A stretch of DNA of 64,000 bases from Cornus controversa. Its lineage: Eukaryota; Streptophyta; Magnoliopsida; Cornales; Cornaceae. This document shows positions 43,110-54,982 of this stretch, one piece after another. A program made the translations under genes and the position numbers. Numbering within the stretch: position 1 is the first letter of the stretch; every line of letters starts with the position of its first letter. The stretch is taken from positions 24,096,806-24,160,805 of the forward strand of contig CM048848.1 in assembly GCA_026545225.1 (NCBI GenBank), read 5' to 3'. A model generated the notes under the pieces. It searched no databases. It had not been told where the DNA came from and saw nothing but the letters and a program-made list of their open reading frames with translations.

Positions 43110-44974
43110 ATGACAGGGAGAATGATGAAGTGGGCCATGGACCTCAGCGCCTACGACATCCTCTTCACACCTCGAACAGCCCGCAAGGGGCAGGTATTGG
43201 CCGAATTCCTATTAGAATACGACGAACCGGTGGAAGAGAAAGAAGATCCACCCCAGTGGAAAATTTATGTAGACGGTTCATCTTGCCACACCGGAGCAGG
43301 AGCAGGAATCGAGGTAAGAACTCCCGACGGGATCTTGCTCCACCATGCCATCCGATTTGATTTCGACGCCACAAACAACGTAGCAGAGTATGAGGCTCTC
43401 CTTGCGGGACTTCGGCTGGCAAAATCTTTACAGATCAGGAAGCTGACATTATTCAGTGACTCACAATTGGTAGTGAGTCAAATTAATGGGGAATTCCAGA
43501 CCAGAGATGGTAAGATGAACGCTTATCGAGAGGCAGTACGTGAAGACATGAGGAACTTTGATGAGGTGATCATAAAGCACATACCGCGTGAGGAGAACGA
43601 GGCGGCTGACAGGTTAGCTTGCTCGGCCTCCAACGCGGACGAATCTATGACCAGAGTATCCTCTGTGGAAGAGCTGAGAGAGCCGAGCATCGAAAAACCA
43701 ACAGAAGTACTTGTAATCCCACGAGAGCAGAGTTGGATGGATCCGATAGAAGCGTATCTTAGGAATGGAACCCTCCCCGAGCAAAAATTAGAGGCAAAAA
43801 AGCTGAGAATGAAGGCCTCAAGGTATTCAATCATCAATAATAACCTTTACCGAAGGTCATTCTCGGGCCCACTATTAAAGTGTCTGACGCCTTCGGAGGC
43901 CAACACGGTCTTGAAGGAAATCCATGAAGTGGTTTGCGGCAATCATTCTGGGGGACGATCGCTAGCCCACAAGGCTCTGACAATAGGATACTTCTGGCCG
44001 TACATGTCCTGCGACGCTGCAGAATACTCCAGAAATTGCGACAAGTGCCAAAAGCACGCTCAGCTGCTACATCAACCACCAGGGAACTTGAATCCAATGA
44101 CCAGCCCTTGGCCCTTCGCCCAATGGGGGATGGACATGGTGGGACCTCTGCCGATTGCGACCCAAAGGAAGAGATATGTTCTTCTAGCAACGGACTATTT
44201 CACCAAGTGGGGTGAGGCAGAAGCATACGCCTCTGTAACCCACACACAAGTCGAGAAATTTATCTGGAACAACTTAATATGCCGCTTTGGCATACCTTCG
44301 GCGATAATTATGGATAATGGGAAAAATCTGGACAATCAATTCGTCCAGAGGTTCTTTGCGAAGTATGGAATCAACCAACGACTCTCATCAAGGTCCTACC
44401 CACAAGGAAACGGGCAAGCAGAGATCACTAATAAAACCATCTTTGAGAATATCAAGAAGAAGTTAGAAGAGAGAAAAGGGCGCTGGTTAGAAGAACTGCC
44501 GAAAGTACTCTGGGCCTACAGGACCACCCCTAGAAGACCTACGGGGAGTAGTCCCTTCAGCATGACATATGGGATGGAAGTAGTAATCCCAGTCGAACTT
44601 GAAATCCCGACCGAACGCATTAAGTCATTCGATGAGCAGGAAAACAATCGGCTGATCGAGCACGACATCGAACTGATTGAGGAGAAGAGAGAAGCTTCGC
44701 AAATAAGGGTAGCAGCTTACCAGCAAAGACTCCGTAGGGCCTACAACAAAAAGGTTAGACCCCGATCGTTCGAGTAGGGGGACTGGGTCTTACGCAAAGT
44801 CACCAATAACACCAGAGAACCTAACGCAGGAAAATTTGCAGCAAAATGGGAAGGTCCATTTGAAATAGTCAAAGCTATTGGAAAGGGAGCTTACAGACTG
44901 CGAAGAATGCACGGCAATAGAGCCATGGTCGAGAAACCTTGGAACGCAATGCACCTGAAAAGGTACTACATGTA
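43110..44974 (+). pseudogene. Element A' pol: RNase H and integrase
   Basis: Open from 43110 to a TAG at 44775-44777 (CAG in A), with C-terminal coding resuming to RYYM at about 44974. RNase H has 'IYVDGSS' and 'LFSDSQLVVSQINGEF'. Integrase has 'CDKCQKHAQ', D in 'GMDMVGPL', D in 'IIMDNGKN' and E in 'GNGQAEITNK'. The catalytic residues are kept; loss is by stop codons. Confidence 0.9.
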
Positions 44975-45164
44975 AGCCTTAGCACACTTTTAAATAAAGA
45001 ATTGAAAGTCTGTTATTTGATTTCATCCCACATCGGATAAGTGTCAGGTCTTTCTTCATTTAATAAAATGAATCCTACATACCCTGCACGAAGATAGTGG
45101 CCTTGCGCGGTAGGTAAAAGCCGCGCAATGTAACTGTCTTAAACATTTTGCAAAATATTTTTCA

Positions 45165-45670
45165 GAGAATGAACGAGACTTCGGCATGACCAGCTGAAGG
45201 TCTCAAATGAAAAAGAATGGCAAAGGCATGAACAGCCGAACGCCAGAAGAGAATGAACGAGACTTCGGCATGACCAGCTGAAGGTCTGAAATGAAAAAGA
45301 ATGGCAAAGCCATGAACAACCGAACGCCAGAAGGAATGAACGAGACTTCGGCATGACTAGCTGAAGGTCTCAAATGAAAAAGAATGGCAAAAGCATGAAC
45401 AGCCGAACGCCAGAAGGAACGAACGAGACTTCGGCATAACCAGCTGAAGGTCTCAAATGAAAAAGAATGGCAAAGGCATGAACAGCCGAACGCCAGAAGG
45501 GAATGAACGAGACTTCTGCATGACCAGCTGAAGGTCTCAAATGAAAGAAAATGGCTAAGGCATGAATGGCCGAACACTAAAGAGATTGAACGAGACTTCG
45601 GCATGGTCAGCTGAAAGTCTCAAGTCAAAGAAAATAGCGAAGGCATGAACAGCCTAACGCCAAAAAGGAA
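45165..45670. repeat. Tandem repeat, 82-84-bp period, in element A'
   Basis: Five to six units with 'cgagacttcggcatgaccagctgaaggtc' halves and 'aatggcaaaggcatgaac'. This is the counterpart of 19600-20170 in A with fewer clean units. Frames through it are not genes. Confidence 0.9.
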
Positions 45671-46019
45671 CGTACGAGTCGTCGGCACAAACAACCGAAT
45701 GTCATGGAAGAACAAAGGAGACTTCGGCATGATCAGCTGGGGGTCTCAAATAACAGAAAGCCTGAGTAGCCGAAGGAGCGAAAAGCATGTACCTTGGGCG
45801 GTTAACCCCATGAAGATAATAGGGAATCGCATAAATCATAAAGTACAAACAACAAACAAGCATACGAATTTTTGACAAATCATAGGAACATTCTCTATTA
45901 AAATCAAAAGGCTTTTACAGATGAAAGCTGCCCCAAAGAGCATTACAAAAGAAAGAAGAGAATATGTTGGCGAACTAATGCGCCGAAGGAGAATCCGAGG
46001 CATTGGCAGGCTCCCCACT

Positions 46020-48083
46020 TTATGGAATCGCATCTTTCTGAGAAGTATGAGCATCCTCGAAGATGCTGGCGATCTCTTTCTCCTCGTCCCCTTCCTCTGG
46101 ATCCTGGTAAGGGGGACCTGTTAAGCCCATCTCTCGATCATATTCAGCAGGTCCACCAGGATAGGATTGATCAGCTTCGGGAGCCAAAGCGTCCTCAAAG
46201 CCTTGACGATAAGATTCTGCATTTCTGATCTGAACAGTAAGAGATAACCGATCAAACAGAGCCTTGGCACCCTTCTCCAGCTTAGTCGATCTATCCTGCA
46301 AAGAGCTGACGTTCTGTTCAGACTCGGCCGTTCGGGATTCAGCCAATGCTCTCTGGAACTTAGCCTCCTCATTCTTTTTGTAGAGGTCCTCCACTTGAGA
46401 CTTGAGTTGCTCGTTCTCCAGGAGCAGAGCCTGGGACTTAGCCTTCTCATTGTTGACCTCACGCATGGCCGCCACGAAGTCTGCCTCAGCCTTTCTAATC
46501 CGAACGTCCACCTTTTTGACCTTAACGGTCGCCTGCTCGACCAATTTACACATGGTCATCACACCAAACAGGCTTTGCAAAGGCACACGAAACCATCAAA
46601 GATAAATAATAGAAGAGCATAGGATGAAACCGATAAGACGTCCTACACTGCTCACCTTGAGGGCCGCATCAAGACATGAGTCCAAAAGGTTTCCAACAGA
46701 AAGCTCCATCATCATCTTTACGTCTCGGGGGGGCCACATCTCTTTTAGAAATGCCTTCATCGATTCTCTACTTTCAAGAATGGAGTCTTCAACAGATAAA
46801 GCCATACCATTCTCCTTCACCATCCGATGAACCCACAGTTCCACCGCAGAGGAGCTTGGGGCATCAGAACCCATCCCAGCCGTCCTAACAACTAGAGGCC
46901 CCCTAGGTCCCGGAACTGAAGGAGAAGCTGAGATAGTGGCCTTCTGAGACTTCAAAGGAGGAGCAGGCTCCTCTATTTCAATCACTTCAGCAGGAAGTGA
47001 CTTCTTCGCCGTTGCCTCCTCGGCATGCCTTTTGCGCAGGATCGAGGCCACTTCTACTTCTCGATCAGTCGGGGGACTGATGAGGCTGTCCCCTTCAGAC
47101 AGCTTCTTTGTTTTGGTACGAGTAGTTTTCGGAAGCTTCATTTTTACGCCGTCTGAACTCTCTGAGATAACTTTGAGTGCCAAAGAGCACAAGAGAAGGG
47201 AGGACTTGGGTACCTTCCTCCACACCTTTTCAGCAAGGGTCTTCAAGCGTGGCGCTAATTCCGAACGAGGAAGGAGATTTCTAACTGCGCCAACAAAAGA
47301 CCGAATTTGATTAAAGCGCACAACATCACATATAATACAGTCACAATGAGGTTCAGATAGAAAGTCAGAAGGCGGGATACCTAATCCACCAAATTTCTGA
47401 GGGATGAGAAATTTCTTAGAAGAAGAGACCTTCCAGTTTCCCCCAACCACCACAAGTTGGGCTTTCCAGCCCTTGTCAGAAGAGGGATGACTGGTACAGA
47501 GCGATCTGCCCGGATGTGGGAAGAAATGGAACCGATCCCTCTCATTCTTTGTAGCACAGACCTGATAACAAAGAAGGAGATCGTCCAATCCCAACTCTAA
47601 ATCACGAGTATGATTAAGGGCAAGAACACTGGATATAACCCTAAAGAAGTTAGGGTTCACTTGCAAGGGAGCCAAATTCAGTTTGTTAAGCACAAGATGA
47701 TAGAAAGGGTGAAGGGGAAAACGAAAGGCGGGAAAATGCCTAGTCGAGAAGAGTATGTCATCATCACCCAAACCATATCCAGATCGGAAGTCAAAATCAA
47801 GAGGATAATTCCTAAGAGTAACGTCGGACGGGATCTCACAATCAAGTCTGAGTTTTCCCAAATTCACAGGAGTCCTAATTAGGTCTCGATCAGCGTCCTC
47901 TAAATCAGAATTCGAAGAACTCTGATCTTTCAAAGAAGAGGGATTGGCTAGTGTTGGAGGAACAGAAGAAACCTCTGGGAGACTCTGACCACACTCATCC
48001 TCACCCAGAAATTAGTCAATAGACTGATAGCGGTTCAGTGGTCCAAACTCATCAACAATCTCGACACTTCTCGCCTTACCCAT
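46020..48083 (-). pseudogene. Antisense accessory ORF of element A'
   Basis: This is the homologue of 17170-19279, starting at 48083 on minus. A TAA replaces the GAG of A near 48015 ('SID*FLGEDE'). The frame is then open from about 47990 to 46656, covering the domain with 'FPLHPFYHLVLNKLNLAPLQ' and the intact 'HPGRSLCTSHPSSDKGWKA' junction that is shifted in A. The coiled-coil exon 2 ends at 46020 after 'SQKDAIP'. The intron (46655 to about 46575) keeps its GTGAGC donor, but the acceptor CAG has become CAA (46575), so normal splicing is lost. Confidence 0.75.
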
Positions 48084-48329
48084 ATCTTCGAAGAAAAAAG
48101 GAAAACAGTAGTAGGAGGAAAAGGAAATCACTAACCTCAGCAAACGAGAAGATATTCCCAGAATCGCCTAGAATCTACAACGATCCGAAAAATACAGGAG
48201 CAAGTATAGGCATTTATGTGGAAGTGACATTACGGCGGCCGTCAGAGGCACGAAGCCCAAACGCTACCTGGCGGAACAAACGAAGCGACGGTCATAACAG
48301 AAAAACCCTTTCAAATTCCAACTAAAATT

Positions 48330-48351
48330 GGAAGGGGTTTTTGGGGCAAGC
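48330..48351 (+). promoter_or_regulatory. Polypurine tract of element A'
   Basis: Purine-rich tract GGAAGGGGTTTTTGGGGCAA plus GC, directly before the 3' LTR; identical to that of A. Confidence 0.8.
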
Positions 48352-48655
48352 TGTAGTGGGAAAAAGAGTCGTTAGGTGACACGTGCGAGCAACACAATGC
48401 GTGGCAACCACGTCACCATCCATGTCACCCAAATTTGGGTGACATAAATATAGTAAAGAATCCCAGAATTTCCTCTAACTGATACCTATGTTCAAGCACT
48501 GAAATCAGGGCAAGAAAAGAAGTGCTATTCCTCAAGTAAAAAGAAAGGGAGAAATCAAAGGCCTGATCATGGCATTTGAGAATGTATTTAAAAGATCGAG
48601 GTTATAATGAAAAAGGGATCTGATTAAGTGTAATTACAATTTTTCTGTACCTACA
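48352..48655 (+). repeat. 3' LTR of element A'
   Basis: 304 bp. It shares 'ccctgatttcag' and 'attctggg' (complement strand) with the left LTR of A', not with A. The flank CCATG follows at 48656-48660. Confidence 0.92.
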
Positions 48656-50169
48656 CCATGTTTCCTCTATTTTGGTGCATTCCCTGAAGACTATGAGATC
48701 CCTGTTAGGCAACTGATATGGTTATGGGTTTCTGAGGGATTTATACGACAAAATGAGCAAAAAAACATGGAGGAAAAAGCAGAGGATTACTTGATCGATC
48801 TAATTGACAGAAGTCTAGTAGTTGTGTCCAAGAAAAGGTCTAATGGTGGAATCAAAGCATGTCGTGTACATGATCTCTTGCGTGATTTGTGCCTGAGAAT
48901 AGCACAGGAAGAGAACTTTCATCAACAGATTTTCGGGTATGACCCTACTTCTTCATCTTCTTCTTCCTCAAGTCCTATTCCAAATAAACAACGTTGCTTA
49001 TGCATCCATTCTCACCTTGTTGACTATCCTTCTATAAAGCATCATGTGTTACACGTGCGCTCTTTTTTGTCCTTTAACGTTTCATTTTATGATTTACCTA
49101 AGAGGGATATCTCATTTGTTTGTAAAGCATTCAAATTTCTTAGAGTTTTGAATTTATTGTCCATTGAAGTACCCTTCCTTCCTATACAAATAGAGGTACT
49201 ATTTAATTTGAGGTATTTAGCACTTAATGTTGGAGAGAGTGACTATTTCCAGTTACCAATATCCAAACTCTGGAACTTAGAAACCCTTTTTATTAAAGGA
49301 TCAAAAGGTTTGTTAGTTTTATCAGATGATATCTAGAAGATGGTAAAGTTAAGGCATCTGTATTCTAAGCGGTCTATTAAAATCCTTGGTGAATCTATTG
49401 ATGGCCATCCCTTTTTATTGGATAACCTACAAACCATTGGCAAACTAGATCTTGAATAACTAAATCTTTACGGACTGTACATGAAATTCTTGAAAAGGAA
49501 TCCCACCAGTCTAATTGACTTCAAAATTTTAAAAGAATCATTGGGTGTGTACAACAGTCATTTTGCTAAATGGATTCCCAATCTTAGGAAACTAAGATGT
49601 GTGTGCAAACATTTTCCTGAATTGGACTTTTTAGTTTGCCTTGAAACATTGAATGTAGTATACCGTTGGTCCAGGACAATAATGTTTCTCCATTTGAATA
49701 AGTTTCCCCCAAATCTCAAAAGCTTAACTTTATCAGCTTCAGTCTACCCTGGAACCAAATGTCGACCCTTGGGAGGTTGCCCAACCTTGAGGTTCTCAAA
49801 TTATCATACAAGGCATTCGAGGGGCCAAGATGGGACACAAGTGATGGGGAGTTTCGGAAACTCAGATACTTGAAATTTCAACGCCTGGATATTAAGCTAT
49901 GGAATGCCTCTGCTACTCACTTTCCCTGCCTTCAGACATTAATGTTGGATGACTGTAAACTACTCAAGGAGATCCCATCTGATTTAGGAGATATATGTAC
50001 ACTACAAATGATCCGACTGAGATATTGTAGCCACTCTGCTGAAAACTCGGCTAGACAAATTCACGAAGAACAACAGAGTATGGGAAATGATGAGCTAAAT
50101 ATCATTATTGATCCTTGGGATCCTGACTTGACAGTCTTCAAGGATGACTCTGGCAAAATGGGTTTCTAG
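48656..50169 (+). pseudogene. NLR 3' part: end of NB-ARC and leucine-rich repeats
   Basis: The frame opens in the CCATG target site (LKP-C) with FLYFG/FWCIPED-like RNBS-D, 'VRQLIWLWVSEGFI', the MHD-equivalent 'RVHDLLRDLCLRIAQ' (V for M), then LRRs with 'FLRVLNLLSI', 'LFNLRYLALNV' and 'LPNLEVLKLSYKAFEGP'. Lesions are a TAG at 49334-49336 (the relic at 51.4 kb has TGG, Trp, here), a TAA at 49457-49459 and a frameshift near 49757. It ends TAG at 50167-50169. The LRR domain is of ordinary R1-like length and supplies recognition in intact relatives. Confidence 0.9.
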
Positions 50170-50990
50170 CATACATGCAGTTGTCTCTGGCATATTCGTC
50201 AAGTGTTGCAATCAATTGGTTGGTCAGGTACCAATGACAACTCAATCTTTCTCTCTCTATTCATTTGCTGCTTTACTTTTTTGTACAGTTTTTTCTTTCT
50301 ATTTTTGGCTGTGGAATTCCGTTCCATAAATCTTCACATTTGTGTTTCAATCTTTGTTTATTATATATTCTAATTAGCACTTCTTGGTTTTGTATTTCTA
50401 ATTGATCTCCATTTATTATACAATTTAATTGATCTCCGTTAATCATGTGTTTTTTGTATCAATGGATCAGAGGAAAAAAATGTAGACAAGTTTACAACAT
50501 GAATGATAGAATGGCAAGGTGCACTTCAATGTTTTGCTCTGATATGAACTGATATGTGTGTGTGTGTATATATTTGCACATATATGTTATATTATATTTT
50601 GGTGGTGATCAGTTGAAAGAAAAGCATATGTTGTTTTTAGATGAAGCTGGGACCTTGTGTATGCTTTTTTTATAGCTTTGGAGATTTTTTATATGATATA
50701 TTACTCACCAAAATGATTATATAATGTGAACGGCCCAAAATGTGAGAACTAAATTCTTGCAGGGCTAATGAATGGAATATCAACTAGAAGTAAAGATATA
50801 TTAACAATGATTGGATAGCCATAAGTTGTTGATGTAAATGCAGAAAGCCCTTCTTGCACTATCAGTTAGTTCAAATAACATTATCCACTTAATCTATATT
50901 AGATTAGGAGGGCACTAGACACTTTTGTTCAGAAATGTGAATCAATAATAAGAAAATTATAGAGGTTGAGGAGATCAATACATGATGTTG
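50170..50990. other. 3' flank of the NLR, no gene seen
   Basis: AT-rich sequence with a short (GT)n at about 50557. Only short random frames. Confidence 0.5.
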
Positions 50991-50999
50991 CCACTAATA

Positions 51000-52060
51000 A
51001 TCATCTCTTTCTGAGATGATCGGTGGTATATACCAGAAGATTGATGGTATTAATGAAAAGGGAAGAAGAGAAGCCTTGCTGAGAAAATTGGTCATGTTCT
51101 TTATCCTGATTAAATGCTCACCGATGACCTCAAAGAGATTACATCTATAAAGTTTGAGGTGATGCAGATTTGTGGAAAGAAGTTGTATAGCATTAGAGAC
51201 CCACAAGTTTGAATATCTTCCCATGGAAGTTCGTCTAGTGCTACTGCTCCAAATTTAGATGAAGAAACTATGGTTCGCTTTGATCATGAAGTAGAGCGAC
51301 TTACTGAAATAGAGAAGCAACTAGAAGTTAGCCTTTGATCAATGTATGATGCCAGTTCAAACAACATACCATAAGAGATCTGGAAAATTGTAAAGTTAGG
51401 GCACCTATGCTTTGCAAGAGAAAATTATATTGGAGGAGCAACAATCTGTCATGGCTATCCCATCCTATTAGTTAACCTTCAAAACATCTAACTTCTATGT
51501 CCTACAAGGTATTTTGAAAGCACTCCCTATCTTCAGAAGCTGGAATTTTGTGGAAGTTTTGAATTAGACAGTGACTGTTTTTGGTTTTCTGATCTAGACT
51601 TCCTAAACTACCTTGAAACATTGAAGTTGTTAAATAGATTTGTTCCTTACCATCATAGGTTCATTCTCGAAGGCGTTAAATTTTCCTGAATCTTAAAAGT
51701 TTAACTTTATCAAATACTGCTTTTGAGTTGAAGGAAATGTCAATCCTTGAGATGTTACCCAAACTAGAGTTTCTAAAATTGGAATATCAGACTCAAATGC
51801 TTGAGATTGTATTACATGAATGTTGAACAATGGAACGCCTCCAACATTTGTTTTCCAAGCCTCTAGCATTTGGAGTTGCATAGATGTCGTAAACTCAAGG
51901 AAATCCTATCTGAATCAGGGAATAAACATACACTACAGAAGGTTGAGGTAAGTTGTTGCAGTGATTGTGCCATAAATTCTTCCATGAAAATTCAGAAAGA
52001 TTCACAAGGGGTACTAGTTTAGAAGTATCAGCTGGAGTTACAAAATATTAGCAATTTGAA
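51000..52060 (+). pseudogene. Decayed NLR relic lacking NB-ARC
   Basis: 51040-51310 resembles the end of the coiled-coil region ('cagaagattgatgg', 'tcttcccatggaagttcgtctagtgct' versus 'tcttcccatggggcttcatc' at 16432). From about 51365 the sequence matches the LRR part ('gagatctggaaaattgtaaagttaggg' halves versus 49328). The whole NB-ARC is absent. Many stops and shifts; no long frame remains. Its second half parallels 49700-50060 ('aatgtcaatccttgagatg' versus 'aatgtcgacccttgggagg'). Confidence 0.75.
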
Positions 52061-52939
52061 TAATCTCTTTCTGATAGTACGAGTGTTGCAAACGTTTCAT
52101 GAAAAAAAGAAAAAAAAAAAGAAGAAAATTTGGCAGTTAAAAAATAATTAAAAGCTAATGCCTTTCTTAGATGAGTCTGAGCAATTGAATTAGCAAATAT
52201 CTTTAATTTATCGAATTATAGGCTTGATAAATGACTGAAAAGCCCTGTTTGAACACAAAAGCCGATGACCCAAATTTGTGTTCCAAACAGGATGAAGAAT
52301 GATTGTATTACCCTATTAGTTTGTTTTCTTTATTTTTTTTGCTCTTCATATAGTCTGTTTCCCCAACACGACTTAAAATTAGAGAATTTCAGGATTCTAA
52401 AGCAACCACAATTCAAGCCTCATATACTCAAATCCTTCAACTGAGATAATATGATTTTGGGTAAAATGACCCAACAAATTATTATCAAGCATGTATCAGT
52501 TATTCTCAAAGAAATTAAATATACGCAGGTTCATGTCATTTGAGTTAGAGGTGAAGTAGGTATCAAAAACAGGACTGATGGTGTGTAGTTCTTAGTTGCT
52601 GTCTATGGGTGGTCTCGAAGAAACCCAGTTTCTTTTTCTGTCAAGGGCTGAGGTTCTATTTGAGCACAAAGGGATTCCCGACACTCACGTGAAAAATCAG
52701 ATGTCATCAAGGAGATCCTTCAGTAATCCAGCAAGGGATAGCAGACAAGTTCAGAGAAATATTAGGTACCAGTTGCAAGTTTTGACATGAAACCATTTTA
52801 CATTCCTTAGCCTATAGTTGTAAAAGTGACATGTTAACATCATTTTCCTTGATGCAATAGTTTGAGATAAATGGGCATTTTGGCAGCATAAATCATCACT
52901 TGCATTGAGACCAACTGCAAATTTTTCTGTTTGCTATTA
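52061..52939. other. Intergenic, no supported gene
   Basis: Contains an A-rich stretch near 52105 and a small ORF (52596-52790) without recognisable features. Confidence 0.45.
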
Positions 52940-54420
52940 TAGAACTTGGGAATTAAAGGACCAGAAAATTATTTGCTTTTTATTACAAAAGTATCTGTTT
53001 TGACTTGTTGAATCACTTTCTATCAGATCAAGGTCTTCACTAATATCCAATTCTTATGACGAAAGCTTTTAATTTGGCTAAAAGTTAGGTTAGTTGGATG
53101 AATTCAACTGTTGATATTATAGGTATGTAACCTTGAATATGTGATAGGTTATATATCTGACAACTCTGACAACAATTACTCAAAATTTTGTTAAAATGAA
53201 TGTTGTTAGTGTGAAAATACTCTTCATAAGAAACTCAAATCCAATGTTGCAGTGCCAATATTTGAAAAGATAGGAAACTGGAGGTCAAGAACAAATACAC
53301 TGGACAGTAAAAAAATCACTTGTGGGAGACATAAGTTCAGTTTTGAATGAATGACTCAAATCACTTATGTTGTAGATAATAATTAATCAAAGTTTAAATA
53401 AGCCTTGAAGTTGTGTTAAAAAAGGTTACTTGGATGACTTTCACAACTGAAACTGTTAAGTGTGGATCCAGGTTCTAAGGGCAACTCATGTAAGGATTAA
53501 ATAGCTAAAAACACAACATAATTTTTTTAAAATATCCTTAAAATCATTATTTGTTTTGAAAGAATGATTCGAAAAAGTAACCAGCACCATAACCAAAGTG
53601 AATTTCTATGTAATACATGCTATTTATGATATGAAAGATGCAATTTTCTTAATTAATATTTCTGTAGACAATCTATGTAGGCACTGGGTGGCTCTGAACA
53701 GCCATGCAATCCATGCTAGTGATATCTTGTACTTTCAGTGAACTGCTGACATGTGACAGCTTAGACATTTTCCCTGTCTCGTCACACAATTCTGGAATTA
53801 TCAATGAACACCAAGAACAAATCTCCATATCTTTAAAATGGAACCTAAATTTCCTTCACACTTGCAGACTTGCTATATTGACTCAAAAGGTGACTTTGAT
53901 GGTTTCTTCTATGACAGTGGAGTGAAGAAGAAGTAGACATTAAGAATAAATAGAAGCACACTATTTCGTTGAAAGGATTTGTGGCAATAACCATCAAACA
54001 TGGTATCTTTTGGCTTCACGTTGTGTTGTCATGGGTGATCTTAATGTTATTGGCTTAATAGTAGCAGAAGGAAATGGAGAAGGAAAATTGAACATATCAG
54101 TGCCTGTTTTTTTTTCTTTTTCTTTTTTTACTGCAATCTGATGGAGTTGACCTGCTCAAATAACCACACTAGGAAAGTCAGTGTAAGAGAGAATCAACTG
54201 TATTTTGACTAGTGTTTAGTGGAGAAAGAAATTTCCTCCAGTCTCATGAAGCCTCTATAGGATCACATTATTTCTTAGCCATGGTGAATTTTGAGTCTCG
54301 GTAAAGGTCCTTTTTACGTTGAATTCAATGTGGGTAACTTCCAATCAATATGCTGAAACAGTAGAAAAGGCTAGGATGCATATGTTAAGGGATCTAATAT
54401 GCTTTGTCTTGTTTAGAAAA
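52940..54420 (+). repeat. Downstream flank of an NLR tandem unit, copy 2
   Basis: Aligns with 1-913 and then 10213-10370 in order. It carries the 718-913 block once (about 53933-54125) and has no insertion there, so it shows the pre-insertion state of the element D site. Confidence 0.75.
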
Positions 54421-54977
54421 TTTTAAAAATGGGATAGACTTTAAACATGAGACTTATTGCCACCACAGATAGCTCTCAGATAGGATGTTCAAAAGTTACA
54501 CGAAATAAAATGCCAATTTCAATAGGTATATGTTTCTGTTGGAGGGTTTTTTGTAATTCCATAGCAATAAAAGATAATTTTTTTCCCAGAAAGGGTTCAT
54601 CTCCATTATGCTCAATCTGTTCCCTAGAGCTAGTACAAGTACAACACATATTATATATACAGTTGTAACTTGTCTATTAAAGTCTGGTTTTACAGCATTC
54701 ATCTGATACTGAACCCCACTGCAGTTATTTTATACTTGAGCAGTTCATAGAATTAATCAAACAGCTTCAACCAGATCTCTATTAAATCTGGAGAAAAGCT
54801 GCTTTTAGAAGGATGTGTTTCTAGAAGCTCCCAAGTCCCATTTGTACCTTCGCTGTCGTGGGAAGAATTCATGTCTTTAGAAGCCTAGAGTCAATTCTTT
54901 CATTGGTTGGTCCTTCAGGTGGCTATAGTAGTAATATTAACAGAGATCCCTCTTGGAAAGTCCACTCTATTATAGAA
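54421..54977. other. Intergenic, no supported gene
   Basis: Non-coding DNA between the flank repeat and the small LTR element. Confidence 0.45.
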
Positions 54978-54982
54978 GTTTA

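Larger units (their letters stand above)
39344..48655 (+). mobile_element. Element A': second Tat-type retrotransposon, opposite orientation
   Basis: 9312 bp with 304-bp LTRs at both ends. Primer site, gag, protease, RT, RNase H and integrase lie on plus, and the accessory ORF on minus. It is very similar to element A throughout. The flanks are GTTGT (39339-39343) and CCATG (48656-48660), each the complement of one flank of A. Its lesions differ from those of A: stops after RT, near the integrase end and in the accessory ORF, and a lost splice acceptor. Confidence 0.93.
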
